Of a DNA stretch of 64,000 nt, positions 28,027 to 36,620 are shown in pieces (the stretch's first letter is position 1; every line of letters starts with the position of its first letter). The notes beneath the pieces are model-generated. The model saw only the letters and a program-made list of their open reading frames with translations, made no database searches and was not told where the DNA came from. Location of the stretch: NCBI RefSeq assembly GCF_009866765.1, contig NZ_CP019431.1:4154001-4218000 (forward strand), written 5' to 3'. The position numbers were made by a program, and so were the translations under genes. Origin of the DNA: Pseudomonas sp. S35. GTDB taxonomy: Bacteria > Pseudomonadota > Gammaproteobacteria > Pseudomonadales > Pseudomonadaceae.

Positions 28027-29073
28027 ATGACCCGCTATATCGACGTCAACGACCTCAGCTATCTGGTTTCGCAAAAAGGCCTGCAAACCTGCATCACCGA
28101 GATGGCCGAGTACATCCGCGCCGACTACCTGCGCTGGCAGGATTTCGAAAAATGCGCACGCCTGGCCAACCACTCGCCGGAGGGCGTGATCGAGCTGATG
28201 CCGGTGTCCGACGCCTCGCTGTACGCCTTCAAATACGTCAACGGTCACCCGAAGAACACCCAGGCCGGCATGCTCACCGTGATGGCCTTCGGCGCCCTGG
28301 GCGATGTGGACACCGGCAAACCGGTATTGCTGGCAGAAATGACCCTGACCACCGCCATTCGCACCGCCGCTACTTCGGCGCTGGTAGCGCGTTACCTGGC
28401 CCGCGACAACAGCCGCAGCATGGCGCTGATCGGCAACGGCTCGCAAAGTGAATTCCAGGCCCTGGCCTTCCACGCGATGCTCGGCATCAACGAAATCCGC
28501 CTGTTCGATATCGATGCAAAGGCCACCGCCAAGCTGGCAGCCAACCTCAAGGCCTTCCCGGCGATCAAGGTGATCCTGGCCGGCAGCGTGGCCGAAGCCG
28601 TCAAAGGCGCAGACATCGTCACCACGGTTACCGCCGACAAGGCCTACGCGACCATCCTCACTGACGAGATGATCGAGCCGGGCATGCACCTCAATGCCGT
28701 GGGCGGCGACTGCCCAGGCAAGACCGAACTGGACCGCCGTATCGTCGAGCGCGCGCGGGTGATCGTCGAGTACGAGCCGCAAAGCCGCATCGAAGGTGAG
28801 ATCCAGCACATGCCGGAAGATTCGCCAGTGACCGAACTGTGGCAAGTGATCAACGGCCAGCAACCTGGTCGCGAGAACGCACGCCAGATCACGCTGTTCG
28901 ACTCGGTGGGCTTTGCCATCGAAGACTACTCAGCCCTGCGCTATGTGCTGGACGTGGCCAAAGCCCTGGATGTGGGTAGCGAACTGGAACTGGTGCCCGA
29001 CTTGGCCGACCCCAAGGACTTGTTTGCACGCCTGGCCCAGCAGCCACGCGCACAGCATAAAAAGCGCGCCTGA
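28027..29073 (+). CDS. ocd: Ornithine cyclodeaminase
   Basis: A 348-residue NAD+-binding enzyme of the mu-crystallin/OCD family that turns L-ornithine into L-proline and ammonia. Visible are KYVNGHPKNTQAGMLTVMA, the TAIRTAATSALVARYLAR segment and the Rossmann core ALIGNGSQSEFQALAF, with the catalytic Asp in NAVGGDCPGKTEL. The ribosome binding site AAGGAG is good. With CtlX it would give a citrulline to ornithine to proline route. A stem TCTGGCC...GGCCAGA follows the stop. Confidence 0.93.
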   Translation: MTRYIDVNDLSYLVSQKGLQTCITEMAEYIRADYLRWQDFEKCARLANHSPEGVIELMPVSDASLYAFKYVNGHPKNTQAGMLTVMAFGALGDVDTGKPVLLAEMTLTTAIRTAATSALVARYLARDNSRSMALIGNGSQSEFQALAFHAMLGINEIRLFDIDAKATAKLAANLKAFPAIKVILAGSVAEAVKGADIVTTVTADKAYATILTDEMIEPGMHLNAVGGDCPGKTELDRRIVERARVIVEYEPQSRIEGEIQHMPEDSPVTELWQVINGQQPGRENARQITLFDSVGFAIEDYSALRYVLDVAKALDVGSELELVPDLADPKDLFARLAQQPRAQHKKRA

Positions 29074-29154
29074 GACCGCTCTGGCCTGCCGCTTTGCGCC
29101 AAGGGCGGGCCAGAATTGCAGGGATGAAAGCCGATTCAGCGGGTGCAACAGCCG

Positions 29155-29187
29155 ATTGCGCTGCATTGCTGTTTTTAACAGCGCAAT
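29155..29187. promoter_or_regulatory. Dyad upstream of the amino acid ABC operon
   Basis: ATTGCGCTG (29155-29163) and CAGCGCAAT (29179-29187) pair perfectly over a 15-base loop that itself contains GCTGTTTTTAACAGC-like symmetry. It is 144 bp upstream of the binding-protein gene and may be an operator, possibly for the Lrp regulator encoded at the operon's end. Confidence 0.4.
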
Positions 29188-29330
29188 TCGCGCCTTGCGC
29201 ACCGGGTAAACGACACAAAAAACGCACCACCATGAAGCATTCTGAGCCCGACCAAAGAGTCACTGAATGAATGCAGCTGCACCTCTTTTCTACTGCCCTG
29301 ACATCAATTACAAAATATAGGGACTACACC

Positions 29331-30110
29331 ATGACTCCATTGCGATCACTCTTCGCTGCGTTGCTGTTGCCACTGTGCGCCACCGCCGCCCACGCTCAGG
29401 AATGGAAAGAAATCCGCTTCGGCGTGTTCCCCGAGTACCCCCCGTTTGAATCCGTGGCCGCCGACGGCAGCCTGCAAGGTTTCGATATCGAATTGGGCAA
29501 TGCCATCTGCGCCAAGCTCGATGTGAAATGCACGTGGGTCCACAACGAATTCGACGGCATGATCCCGGCCCTGCGCGCGCGCAAGTTCGACGCCATCATG
29601 TCGTCCATGGCCGTGACGCCGGCCCGTGAGAAAGTCATCGACTTCAGCAACCGGCTGTTCCTCAGCCCCACCTCGGTGATCACCCGCAAAAGCGCCGACT
29701 TCGGTGACACCCCCGAATCGTTGAAAGGCAAGCAGGTCGGCGTGTTGCAAGGCTCGTTGCAGGAAGCCTATGCCCGTGCGCACCTGGCCAAGCTCGGGGC
29801 TCAGGTCAAGGCCTACCAATCCCAGGAACAGAACTACGCCGACCTGCAAAACGGCCGCCTCGACGCCACCCTCACCGACAAACTCGAAGCCCAACTCAAC
29901 TTCCTGTCCAAGCCTGAAGGCGCCGACTTCAAGACCGGCCCGGCCTTCAAGGACCCGACCCTGCCCCTGGACATCGCCCTGGGCTTGCGCAAGAACGATC
30001 AGGAGTTGCGTGCGCTGATCAACAAGGGCATCGCCGCCGTCCAGGCCGATGGCACCTACGCCAGGATTCAGCAGAAATACTTCGGCGACCAGGACATCTA
30101 CAACGAGTAA
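29331..30110 (+). CDS. Basic amino acid ABC transporter, periplasmic binding protein
   Basis: A 259-residue family 3 solute-binding protein. The start MTPLRSLFAALLLPLC gives a signal peptide cut after AHAQ; the frame upstream is open but not signal-like. Family marks: IRFGVFPEYPPFESV, GFDIELGNAICAKLDVKC, FDAIMSSMAVTPAREKVIDF. It resembles arginine/ornithine/lysine binders (ArtJ/AotJ type). The context with ctlX and ocd suggests ornithine, citrulline or arginine. Confidence 0.9.
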   Translation: MTPLRSLFAALLLPLCATAAHAQEWKEIRFGVFPEYPPFESVAADGSLQGFDIELGNAICAKLDVKCTWVHNEFDGMIPALRARKFDAIMSSMAVTPAREKVIDFSNRLFLSPTSVITRKSADFGDTPESLKGKQVGVLQGSLQEAYARAHLAKLGAQVKAYQSQEQNYADLQNGRLDATLTDKLEAQLNFLSKPEGADFKTGPAFKDPTLPLDIALGLRKNDQELRALINKGIAAVQADGTYARIQQKYFGDQDIYNE

Positions 30111-30138
30111 GCCAACGCCGAGCCCCCCTGTGGTAGAG

Positions 30139-30180
30139 GGTTTATGTGGGAGGGGCTTGCCTCCCCCTCCCACATAAACC
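30139..30180. repeat. 17-bp stem-loop between the binding protein and the permeases
   Basis: Arms GGTTTATGTGGGAGGGG (30139-30155) and its exact complement (30164-30180), loop CTTGCCTC. It is a REP-family element inside the operon, where it could raise binding-protein mRNA over permease mRNA, as REP elements do in other importer operons. Confidence 0.8.
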
Positions 30181-30222
30181 GGGCCCGCAGGGGAATATCT
30201 GCGCCTTTAGAGATTTCTCCCC

Positions 30223-30924
30223 ATGAACGACCTCCTCAACCTGCAAGGCTACGGCCCCATGCTGGCCCAGGGTGCCTGGATGACGCTCAAGCTGGCGCTC
30301 CTCGCGCTGGCGTTGAGCCTCACCCTCGGCCTGCTCGCCGCCGGTGCCAAACTGTCCAGCGCCAGATGGCTGCGAGTGCCGGCCACGCTGTACACCACGC
30401 TGATCCGCAGCGTGCCGGACCTGGTGCTGATCCTGCTGATCTTCTACAGCCTGCAACTGTGGCTCAACGACCTGACCGAAAGCTTGGGCTGGGTCTATTT
30501 TGAAATCGACCCATTTACCGCCGGGGTGATCACCCTGGGGTTTATCTACGGCGCGTATTTCACCGAGAACTTCCGGGGTGCGATCCTCAGTGTGCCAGTC
30601 GGCCAACTGGAGGCCGCCACCGCCTACGGGTTGAGCCGCTGGCAGCGCTTTCACCTGGTGCTGTTCCCGCAGTTGATGCGCTTCGCCCTGCCGGGCCTGG
30701 GCAATAACTGGCTGGTGCTGCTCAAGTCCACGGCGCTGGTGTCGATCATCGGCCTGTCAGACTTGGTCAAAGCCGCGCAAAACGCCGGCAAGACCACCAA
30801 CGAGCCGTTGTACTTCCTGATCCTCGCCGGCCTGGTGTATCTGGTGATCACCACCCTCTCCAACCGCATCTTCAAGCGCCTCGAACGGCGCTATAACCTC
30901 GGCATCAAGGGGATGGCGCGATGA
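30223..30924 (+). CDS. Amino acid ABC transporter permease 1
   Basis: A 233-residue HisQ/ArtQ-type permease with about five TM helices. The EAA loop is LEAATAYGLSRWQRFHLVLF; the N-terminal MTLKLALLALALSLTLGLLA and TLIRSVPDLVLILLIFY are typical. It forms the membrane pore with the next gene product; the two overlap by ATGA. Confidence 0.92.
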   Translation: MNDLLNLQGYGPMLAQGAWMTLKLALLALALSLTLGLLAAGAKLSSARWLRVPATLYTTLIRSVPDLVLILLIFYSLQLWLNDLTESLGWVYFEIDPFTAGVITLGFIYGAYFTENFRGAILSVPVGQLEAATAYGLSRWQRFHLVLFPQLMRFALPGLGNNWLVLLKSTALVSIIGLSDLVKAAQNAGKTTNEPLYFLILAGLVYLVITTLSNRIFKRLERRYNLGIKGMAR

Positions 30925-31634
30925 TCGAACTGTTCCAGCAATACGGCCTGGCCTACCTGTTCAGTGATGGCGCAGGCCTGTCCGGCGTGGCCATGACCCT
31001 GTGGCTGTTCATCATCTCGGTGGTGCTGGGCTTCATTCTGTCGATTCCCCTGGCACTGGCCCGGGTCTCGGAGCACGTCTGGCTGCGCTGGCCGGTGGAG
31101 GTCTACACCTACCTGTTTCGCGGCACGCCGCTGTATATCCAACTGCTGATTTGCTACACCGGGCTGTACAGCCTGGAAGTGGTGCAGGACAACGCCCTGC
31201 TCAACCAGTTTTTCCGTAACGCGTTGAACTGCACCCTGCTGGCCTTTGTGCTCAACACCTGCGCCTACACCGTGGAAATCTTCGCCGGGGCGATCCGCAA
31301 CATTCCCCATGGCGAAATCGAAGCCGCCCGCGCCTACGGCCTTCACGGCTGGCGCTTGAACCTGTTTGTGCTGGTGCCCGCCGCATTGCGCCGCGCATTG
31401 CCGGCCTACAGCAATGAAATGATCCTGATGCTGCACGCCACCTCGCTGGCGTTCACCGCCACCGTCGCCGACATCCTCAAAGTGGCGCGTGATGCCAACG
31501 CCGAAACGTTCCTCACGTTCCAGGCCTTCGGCATCGCCGCCCTGCTGTACATGCTGCTGTCCTTTGCACTGGTGGGCCTGTTTCGACTGGCCGAACGTCG
31601 CTGGATGCGTTTTCTTGTTCCTACCCGAGGCTAA
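30921..31634 (+). CDS. Amino acid ABC transporter permease 2
   Basis: A 237-residue HisM/ArtM-type permease. FRGTPLYIQLLICY and the EAA loop GEIEAARAYGLHGWRLNLFV are present. Starts within the stop codon of permease 1 and is followed by the ATPase gene after 3 bp. Confidence 0.92.
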   Translation: MIELFQQYGLAYLFSDGAGLSGVAMTLWLFIISVVLGFILSIPLALARVSEHVWLRWPVEVYTYLFRGTPLYIQLLICYTGLYSLEVVQDNALLNQFFRNALNCTLLAFVLNTCAYTVEIFAGAIRNIPHGEIEAARAYGLHGWRLNLFVLVPAALRRALPAYSNEMILMLHATSLAFTATVADILKVARDANAETFLTFQAFGIAALLYMLLSFALVGLFRLAERRWMRFLVPTRG

Positions 31635-31637
31635 CCC

Positions 31638-32468
31638 ATGAATCAGTCCGCGCAGGCCCTGGCCACTTATCCCGTTGACGAACCCGCTGCCAACACCGCA
31701 ACCGCCGCAGTCAAGCTGCAAGTTGAAGGTATTCATAAACGCTATGGCGAACACGAGGTGCTCAAGGGTGTTTCCCTTAATGCCCGCCAAGGCGATGTGA
31801 TCAGCCTGATCGGCGCCAGCGGCTCCGGCAAAAGCACCATGCTGCGGTGCATCAACTTCCTGGAGCAGCCAGACGCCGGGGTCATTACCCTGGACGGCAT
31901 CAGTATCGAAATGCAGCAAGGTCGCGCCGGCACCCGTGCGCCGCATCAGGCACAACTGCAAAACCTGCGCACGCGCCTGGCCATGGTGTTCCAGCACTTC
32001 AACCTGTGGAGCCACATGACCGTGCTGGAAAACATCACCATGGCCCCGCGCCGGGTGCTGGGCGTGAGCGCGGCCGAAGCGCAAAAACGTGCGCGTATGT
32101 ACCTGGACAAGGTCGGCCTGCCCGGCCGCGTGGCCGATCAATACCCGGCCTTCCTGTCCGGCGGACAGCAACAGCGCGTGGCGATCGCACGGGCCTTGGC
32201 GATGGAGCCGGAAATCATTCTGTTCGATGAGCCGACCTCTGCGCTGGACCCGGAGCTTGTAGGAGAAGTCCTCAAAGTCATACAGACGTTGGCCGAGGAA
32301 GGTCGTACCATGCTGATGGTCACCCACGAGATGGGCTTTGCCCGCCAGGTGTCCAGCCAAGTGCTGTTCCTGCATCAGGGCCGTGTCGAAGAGCAAGGCG
32401 GCGCCGAGATCCTCGACCATCCCAAGAGCGAGCGCCTGCAGCAATTTCTTTCCAACCGTTTGAAGTGA
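31638..32468 (+). CDS. Amino acid ABC transporter ATP-binding protein
   Basis: A 276-residue HisP/AotP-type ATPase: Walker [11 protein letters not shown]-loop FQHFNLWSHMT, signature [15 protein letters not shown], Walker B ILFDEPTSALDPE, switch His in VTHEMGFAR. An unusual N-terminal extension of about 30 residues precedes the ATPase core (NQSAQALATYPVDEPAANT). It powers the importer encoded just upstream. Confidence 0.93.
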   Translation: MNQSAQALATYPVDEPAANTATAAVKLQVEGIHKRYGEHEVLKGVSLNARQGDVISLIGASGSGKSTMLRCINFLEQPDAGVITLDGISIEMQQGRAGTRAPHQAQLQNLRTRLAMVFQHFNLWSHMTVLENITMAPRRVLGVSAAEAQKRARMYLDKVGLPGRVADQYPAFLSGGQQQRVAIARALAMEPEIILFDEPTSALDPELVGEVLKVIQTLAEEGRTMLMVTHEMGFARQVSSQVLFLHQGRVEEQGGAEILDHPKSERLQQFLSNRLK

Positions 32469-32473
32469 AACCC

Positions 32474-32971
32474 ATGGATACCAAGGCCAACGGACCCCAT
32501 ACCTCCCCCTCGCTGGACCGCATCGATGAAGCGATCATCGAAGTGCTGCGCCATCAGGGGCGGATCACCTACGAAAAGCTCTCGTCGCTGGTGCACCTGA
32601 CGCCCAGGCCTTGCCTGGAGCGCGTGCGCAAGCTGGAGCGCCGTGGGGTGATCCGTGGCTACGGCGCGATCATCGATGTGCAGATGGTCTCGCCAGGGCT
32701 GTCATTGCTGGTGCTGGTGGCGTTGTCCAACCAAAGCGGGCGCTCGGCGCAAAAGGCCTTTGAGGCTTGCGTCAAGGCCTGCCCCCAGGTGTTCGAATGC
32801 CAACTGATCAGTGGGCCGTTTGACTACAGCCTGCGCATGCGCTGCCGGGACATGGAGCATTACCGGGTGTTGACGGAGACCTGGTTGAACAATGACGAGT
32901 TGCATATCGATAAGTTGGTGGCGCATCCGGAGTTGGCGGTGGTCAAAAACACCGCGACCGAACTGACCTGA
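32474..32971 (+). CDS. Lrp/AsnC-family regulator of the citrulline/ornithine module
   Basis: A 165-residue Lrp-type protein: HTH at about 16-60 (LDRIDEAIIEVLRHQGRITY, TPRPCLERVRKL) and a RAM domain (FECQLISGPFDYSLRMRC). The ATG at 32474 is taken; a GTG three codons earlier is also in frame. It is 5 bp from the ATPase stop, so it is likely part of the operon and controls it in response to an amino acid such as ornithine or arginine. Confidence 0.88.
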   Translation: MDTKANGPHTSPSLDRIDEAIIEVLRHQGRITYEKLSSLVHLTPRPCLERVRKLERRGVIRGYGAIIDVQMVSPGLSLLVLVALSNQSGRSAQKAFEACVKACPQVFECQLISGPFDYSLRMRCRDMEHYRVLTETWLNNDELHIDKLVAHPELAVVKNTATELT

Positions 32972-33002
32972 GCCCCACTCGCCAAGCCAATGAGGATCGA
33001 AT

Positions 33003-33045
33003 ATGGGAGGGAGCAAGTCGAATCGTCGCACCGCCCCTCCCACAT
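33003..33045. repeat. REP palindrome with the TCGAATCG 18-mer
   Basis: ATGGGAGGGAGCAAG, TCGAATCGTCGCACCGCC (33018-33035), then CCTCCCACAT. It lies between two convergent genes and may terminate both. Confidence 0.78.
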
Positions 33046-33047
33046 TT

Positions 33048-33881
33048 TTAACCATGCCCGCTTAAGATTTTCTTACCTTGGCGCGCCCCCACCAGCTTCG
33101 CCTGCCCATCCTTCTGCTTGCCGGTGCGCGCCTCGCTGATCAACCCCGGTATCAACTTGCCCTCGGGCAAATTCTTCCAGAACCGACTCGGCAAGTGCCC
33201 TTCCATGACCTTGGGGTTCAACCGCGCCGGATTGAAAATATGGCTGTAGTAGGTCAGCCACATGGCGCTGTGGGGGTCTTCGACATTTTGCGCCAGTTGC
33301 TGCCACGCCTCGGGACACTGGCGCTGATGAATCAGCTGTTCACCGTCGTAATACACCCCATCCAACGGTGTAGCGATCATCCACCGATGACGCCCCATGC
33401 GCCCGACAAAATGCTGGCTGGCCGATTTCAAAATGTCGTGGGCCGGCTCATGCCAGGCCACGTACTCGGGTAACTCAGGCCCCGCCCCTGCCGGTAATGC
33501 GATGAACCGCACAAACGCATGCAGGTGATGGGCTTCCCGGCTGACCTGCTTGATGCGCCGCTGCAATTCGCTGCCCAGCTTGTCGCCCGCCAGCATCGCC
33601 GTGCGGTCGCCATGGCTGACGCGCCACAGCACTTCATATAGCAGGCTCCAACGCTGGTCGCCGTGATAGCAGGACGCCGACTCCAGCAGTTCGATCAGGG
33701 CCTTGGGAATGCGCGCCTGGAACGGGCCGAGCCCTTCAGGGATCGCTTCGTCAGTCGCAAACAGGTCCGCCACTTCGGCCTCGCCCCAACTCACTTGGCT
33801 GGGATCGACCTGATGGCTGAGCAACCAGCGCGCCTGTTCGCGCCAAGTGCTGAACAGGTTGGCGCATTCCAGGCTGATCAT
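33048..33881 (-). CDS. Putative DNA repair protein, TIGR03915 type
   Basis: A 277-residue protein of the family that accompanies the radical SAM protein encoded just upstream, and that in other species is fused to a uracil-DNA glycosylase domain. Features seen: YHGDQRWSLLYEVLWRVSHGD near residue 85, HHLHAFVRF and PDGVYYDGEQL-like segments, WLTYYSHIFNPARLNPKVM, and a basic tail (KDGQAKLVGARQGKKILSG). The ATG at 33881 overlaps the radical SAM stop as ATGA; a GTG two codons upstream is possible. Activity is unknown. Confidence 0.85.
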   Translation of the reverse strand: MISLECANLFSTWREQARWLLSHQVDPSQVSWGEAEVADLFATDEAIPEGLGPFQARIPKALIELLESASCYHGDQRWSLLYEVLWRVSHGDRTAMLAGDKLGSELQRRIKQVSREAHHLHAFVRFIALPAGAGPELPEYVAWHEPAHDILKSASQHFVGRMGRHRWMIATPLDGVYYDGEQLIHQRQCPEAWQQLAQNVEDPHSAMWLTYYSHIFNPARLNPKVMEGHLPSRFWKNLPEGKLIPGLISEARTGKQKDGQAKLVGARQGKKILSGHG

Positions 33882-35098
33882 CCCCACAACCCCATCTGCT
33901 GCGGCTGCGGGCGGTCGCGCAGTTGCTCGCGCAGCAGCACGCTGGTGCTATCGGCCTGTTGTGGGTGGTAGTCGCTGGTGATGAAAAACGGCTTGGCCTT
34001 GGCCAATACGCAGCGCATGCGGGCCAGGTCTTCGAAGCGGATCTTGCGTTCGCGGCGCAGGTCTACCAGGCGCTGGGTGGTGCGCAGGCCGATGCCCGGA
34101 ATACGTGCGATCAAGGTGGGTTCGGCGCGGTTCAGGTCCAGGGGGAATACCTCGCGATGCTCCAGGGCCCAGGCTAGCTTGGGGTCGATATCCAACGCCA
34201 GGTGGCCGGGGCCTTCGAACAATTCATTGGCGCTGAAGCCATAGCTGCGCAGCAAAAAATCCGCCTGGTACAAGCGGTGCTCACGCATCAGCGGTGGCGC
34301 GGCCAGGGGCACGCTTTTCGGGCTGTTGGGGATGGGGCTGAATGCGGAGTAATACACGCGGCGCAGCTTGAAGTTGCCATACAACGCCTCGGCGCCGTGA
34401 AGGATGGTGCTGTCATCGGTGTCGTCGGCGCCGACGATCATCTGTGTGCTCTGCCCGGCCGGGGCAAAACGCGGGGCGCGGGGTTCGTTGAACACGGTCT
34501 GCTCGCCGGTGTAGATGGTCTGCATCGCCTGCTTGATCGTGACGATCTGCTTTTCCGGCGCCAGGGTGTTCAGGCTGGCCTCGGTGGGCAACTCGATGTT
34601 CACGCTCAGTCGGTCGGCATAGCGCCCGGCTTCGGCGATCAGCGCCGGGTCCGCGTCGGGGATGGTCTTGAGGTGGATATAACCGCGAAAGTCATGTTCT
34701 TCTCGCAGCAGCTTCGCCACCCGTACCAGTTGCTCCATGGTGTAGTCGGCCGAACGGATGATGCCGGAGCTGAGGAACAGCCCGCTGACGCAGTTGCGCT
34801 TGTAGAAGTCCAGGGTCAGGGTGACCACCTCCTGCGGGCTGAAACGCGCACGGGGCACGTCGCTGGAGCGGCGGTTGACGCAGTATTGGCAGTCGTAGAG
34901 ACAGAAGTTGGTGAGCAGCACCTTGAGCAACGACACGCAACGGCCGTCGGGCGTATAGCTGTGGCAGATGCCCATGCCATCGGTGGAACCCAGCCCCGCC
35001 TTGCCCTGCGAACTGCGCTTGGGCGCGCCACTGCTGGCGCACGAAGCGTCGTACTTGGCGGCGTCGGCGAGGATGCTGAGTTTTTCGATCAACTGCAT
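33878..35098 (-). CDS. Putative DNA modification/repair radical SAM protein, TIGR03916 type
   Basis: A 406-residue radical SAM protein. The [4Fe-4S] motif is CLYDCQYC (C-x3-C-x2-C) near residue 66-73, preceded by a conserved GMGICHSYTPDGRCVSLLKV. The C-terminal part has a helix-hairpin-helix DNA-binding motif, IARIPGIGLRTTQRLVDLRR, near residue 335. It is always found with the TIGR03915 partner. The coupled overlap and the LexA-like box 14 bp upstream point to a role in DNA damage; the chemistry is not known. Confidence 0.88.
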   Translation of the reverse strand: MQLIEKLSILADAAKYDASCASSGAPKRSSQGKAGLGSTDGMGICHSYTPDGRCVSLLKVLLTNFCLYDCQYCVNRRSSDVPRARFSPQEVVTLTLDFYKRNCVSGLFLSSGIIRSADYTMEQLVRVAKLLREEHDFRGYIHLKTIPDADPALIAEAGRYADRLSVNIELPTEASLNTLAPEKQIVTIKQAMQTIYTGEQTVFNEPRAPRFAPAGQSTQMIVGADDTDDSTILHGAEALYGNFKLRRVYYSAFSPIPNSPKSVPLAAPPLMREHRLYQADFLLRSYGFSANELFEGPGHLALDIDPKLAWALEHREVFPLDLNRAEPTLIARIPGIGLRTTQRLVDLRRERKIRFEDLARMRCVLAKAKPFFITSDYHPQQADSTSVLLREQLRDRPQPQQMGLWG

Positions 35099-35111
35099 GG
35101 AGGGCTACCGA

Positions 35112-35131
35112 TACTGGTTTTTTGTACAGTA
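35112..35131 (-). promoter_or_regulatory. LexA-like SOS box
   Basis: TACTGGTTTTTTGTACAGTA matches the LexA pattern TACTG-N10-CAGTA, with both outer five-base half-sites intact. It ends 14 bp upstream of the radical SAM start codon. The usual CTGT half is CTGG here, a one-base departure. Confidence 0.7.
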
Positions 35132-35164
35132 TCAGGCGACCCTCCGGGTCACAAGTGCTGCCTG

Positions 35165-36502
35165 TCAGCTGGCGGTGGCCAGCAGCAGGTCCCGCACCGA
35201 ACGCCCTTTGCCACGGCTGCGGTCGTTTTCGTACAACGAGGCGGCAATTTCGTCGGCGCGAATCGGCAGAATCGACAGCAAAGTGTCGCTCAAACCGTGG
35301 CTGGCCTGGCTGAAGCCCTGGATGTAGATGCCGGCCTTGCAGCGCTCGTCGGTGACGATGCGGTAGTCGCGGGCGACTTCGAAATCGCCCATGTACGCTT
35401 CCATCGGCGCCAGCAGCTCGCGGTGCATCTGGCGCTCGTAACCGGTGGCCAGTACGACGGCATCGTAATGGTTGACGGTGACGTCGCCGTTGGCATTGTT
35501 GCGCAGGGTCAGTTCGACACCCAGCGGGCCGGCCACGGCCTTTTCCACGACGGTCATGGTGCAGAACGCGTGGCGGGCGATGCCGGAGACCTTTTGGCGG
35601 TAGAGAATCCCGTAGATCCGCTCGATCAGGTCCAGGTCGACCACCGAGTAGTTGGTGTTCTGGTACTCGGCGACCAAACGCTCACGCTCGGCGCCCACTT
35701 GTTGGAACACCAGGTCGGTAAAGGCCGGCGAGAACACTTCATTGACGAACGGGCTGTCATCGGCGGGCTTGAGCGCCGAACCGCGCAGGATCATGTCGAC
35801 CTGCACCGATGGGTAGCTGTCATTGAGGTCGATAAAGGCTTCGGCTGCGCTCTGGCCACCGCCGATGATCGCGATACGCATCGCCTTGCCTTCCACGCAC
35901 GGTTGCTGCGCCACACGGGCCAGATACTGGGAGTGATGGAATACGCGATGGTCGTCCTTGAGCCCCTTGAACGCCTCAGGCACCCGTGGCGTGCCACCGG
36001 CGCTGACCACCACCGAACGCGTGGTGCGCACTTGCTGCTCACCGTGGGCATCGCGGGAAATCACGCGCAGCGCCTCAACCTGCTGCTGATGCAGGATCGG
36101 CTCGATGGCCAGCACTTCCTCGCCATAACGGCCCTGGCCCTGGAACTGCGCCGCGACCCAGCGCAGGTAGTCGTTGTACTCCATGCGGCACGGGTAGAAG
36201 GTGCCCAGGTTGATGAAGTCCACCAGGCGGTCGTGGGCTTTGAGGTAATTGACGAAAGAGTACGGGCTGGTGGGGTTGCGCAGGGTCACCAAGTCCTTGA
36301 GGAACGAGATTTGCAGTTCGCTCTGGGTCACCAGGGTATTGCCATGCCAGCGGTAGTCGGCCTGCTTGTCGAGAAACAGTGCGTCCAGCTTGCCCTGGGT
36401 TTTTTCTCGTTCCTGCAGGGCGATGGCCAGCGCCAGGTTCGATGGGCCGAAACCGATACCGATGAGGTCGTGAACCGCGGGCGAAGCAATTGCCTGTGTC
36501 AT
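35165..36502 (-). CDS. pvdA: L-ornithine N5-monooxygenase PvdA
   Basis: A 445-residue flavin monooxygenase that makes N5-hydroxyornithine for pyoverdine. The FAD motif is LIGIGFGPSNLALAIAL, the NADPH fold IAIIGGGQSAAEAFIDL, with the conserved HGNTLVTQSELQISFLKDL-type segment and the C-terminal ATGYERQMH. The start MTQAIASPAVHDL is chosen since it gives the length of known PvdA (about 443). It follows a PvdS box and lies downstream of the sigma factor gene. The hydroxyornithine implies a hydroxamate-bearing pyoverdine. Confidence 0.94.
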   Translation of the reverse strand: MTQAIASPAVHDLIGIGFGPSNLALAIALQEREKTQGKLDALFLDKQADYRWHGNTLVTQSELQISFLKDLVTLRNPTSPYSFVNYLKAHDRLVDFINLGTFYPCRMEYNDYLRWVAAQFQGQGRYGEEVLAIEPILHQQQVEALRVISRDAHGEQQVRTTRSVVVSAGGTPRVPEAFKGLKDDHRVFHHSQYLARVAQQPCVEGKAMRIAIIGGGQSAAEAFIDLNDSYPSVQVDMILRGSALKPADDSPFVNEVFSPAFTDLVFQQVGAERERLVAEYQNTNYSVVDLDLIERIYGILYRQKVSGIARHAFCTMTVVEKAVAGPLGVELTLRNNANGDVTVNHYDAVVLATGYERQMHRELLAPMEAYMGDFEVARDYRIVTDERCKAGIYIQGFSQASHGLSDTLLSILPIRADEIAASLYENDRSRGKGRSVRDLLLATAS

Positions 36503-36585
36503 TCCAGTGTCCTCTGGATAAGCCCCTTGGCGGTGGGGCAGAAATACCTTCAAGACCTGCACAACAGGTCATGTGTTGATAGGAA

Positions 36586-36609
36586 ACGAGGACAGTGAAA
36601 TAAAATTTA
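36586..36609 (-). promoter_or_regulatory. PvdS (IS) box upstream of pvdA
   Basis: On the minus strand, TAAAT, 16 bases, then CGT: an exact match to the TAAAT-N16-CGT iron-starvation box recognised by the sigma factor PvdS. It is 84 bp upstream of the pvdA ATG. Confidence 0.85.
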
Positions 36610-36620
36610 CTGATCAGCGA

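Noticed and set aside
29074..29330. A small RNA gene between ocd and the ABC operon
   Set aside because: Only two dyads are visible, with no promoter plus terminator arrangement that would support a separate RNA.
34202..36598. A 798-codon open frame on the plus strand across the radical SAM and pvdA genes
   Set aside because: It is antisense to two well-supported genes and crosses their intergenic control region; composition is that of a shadow frame.
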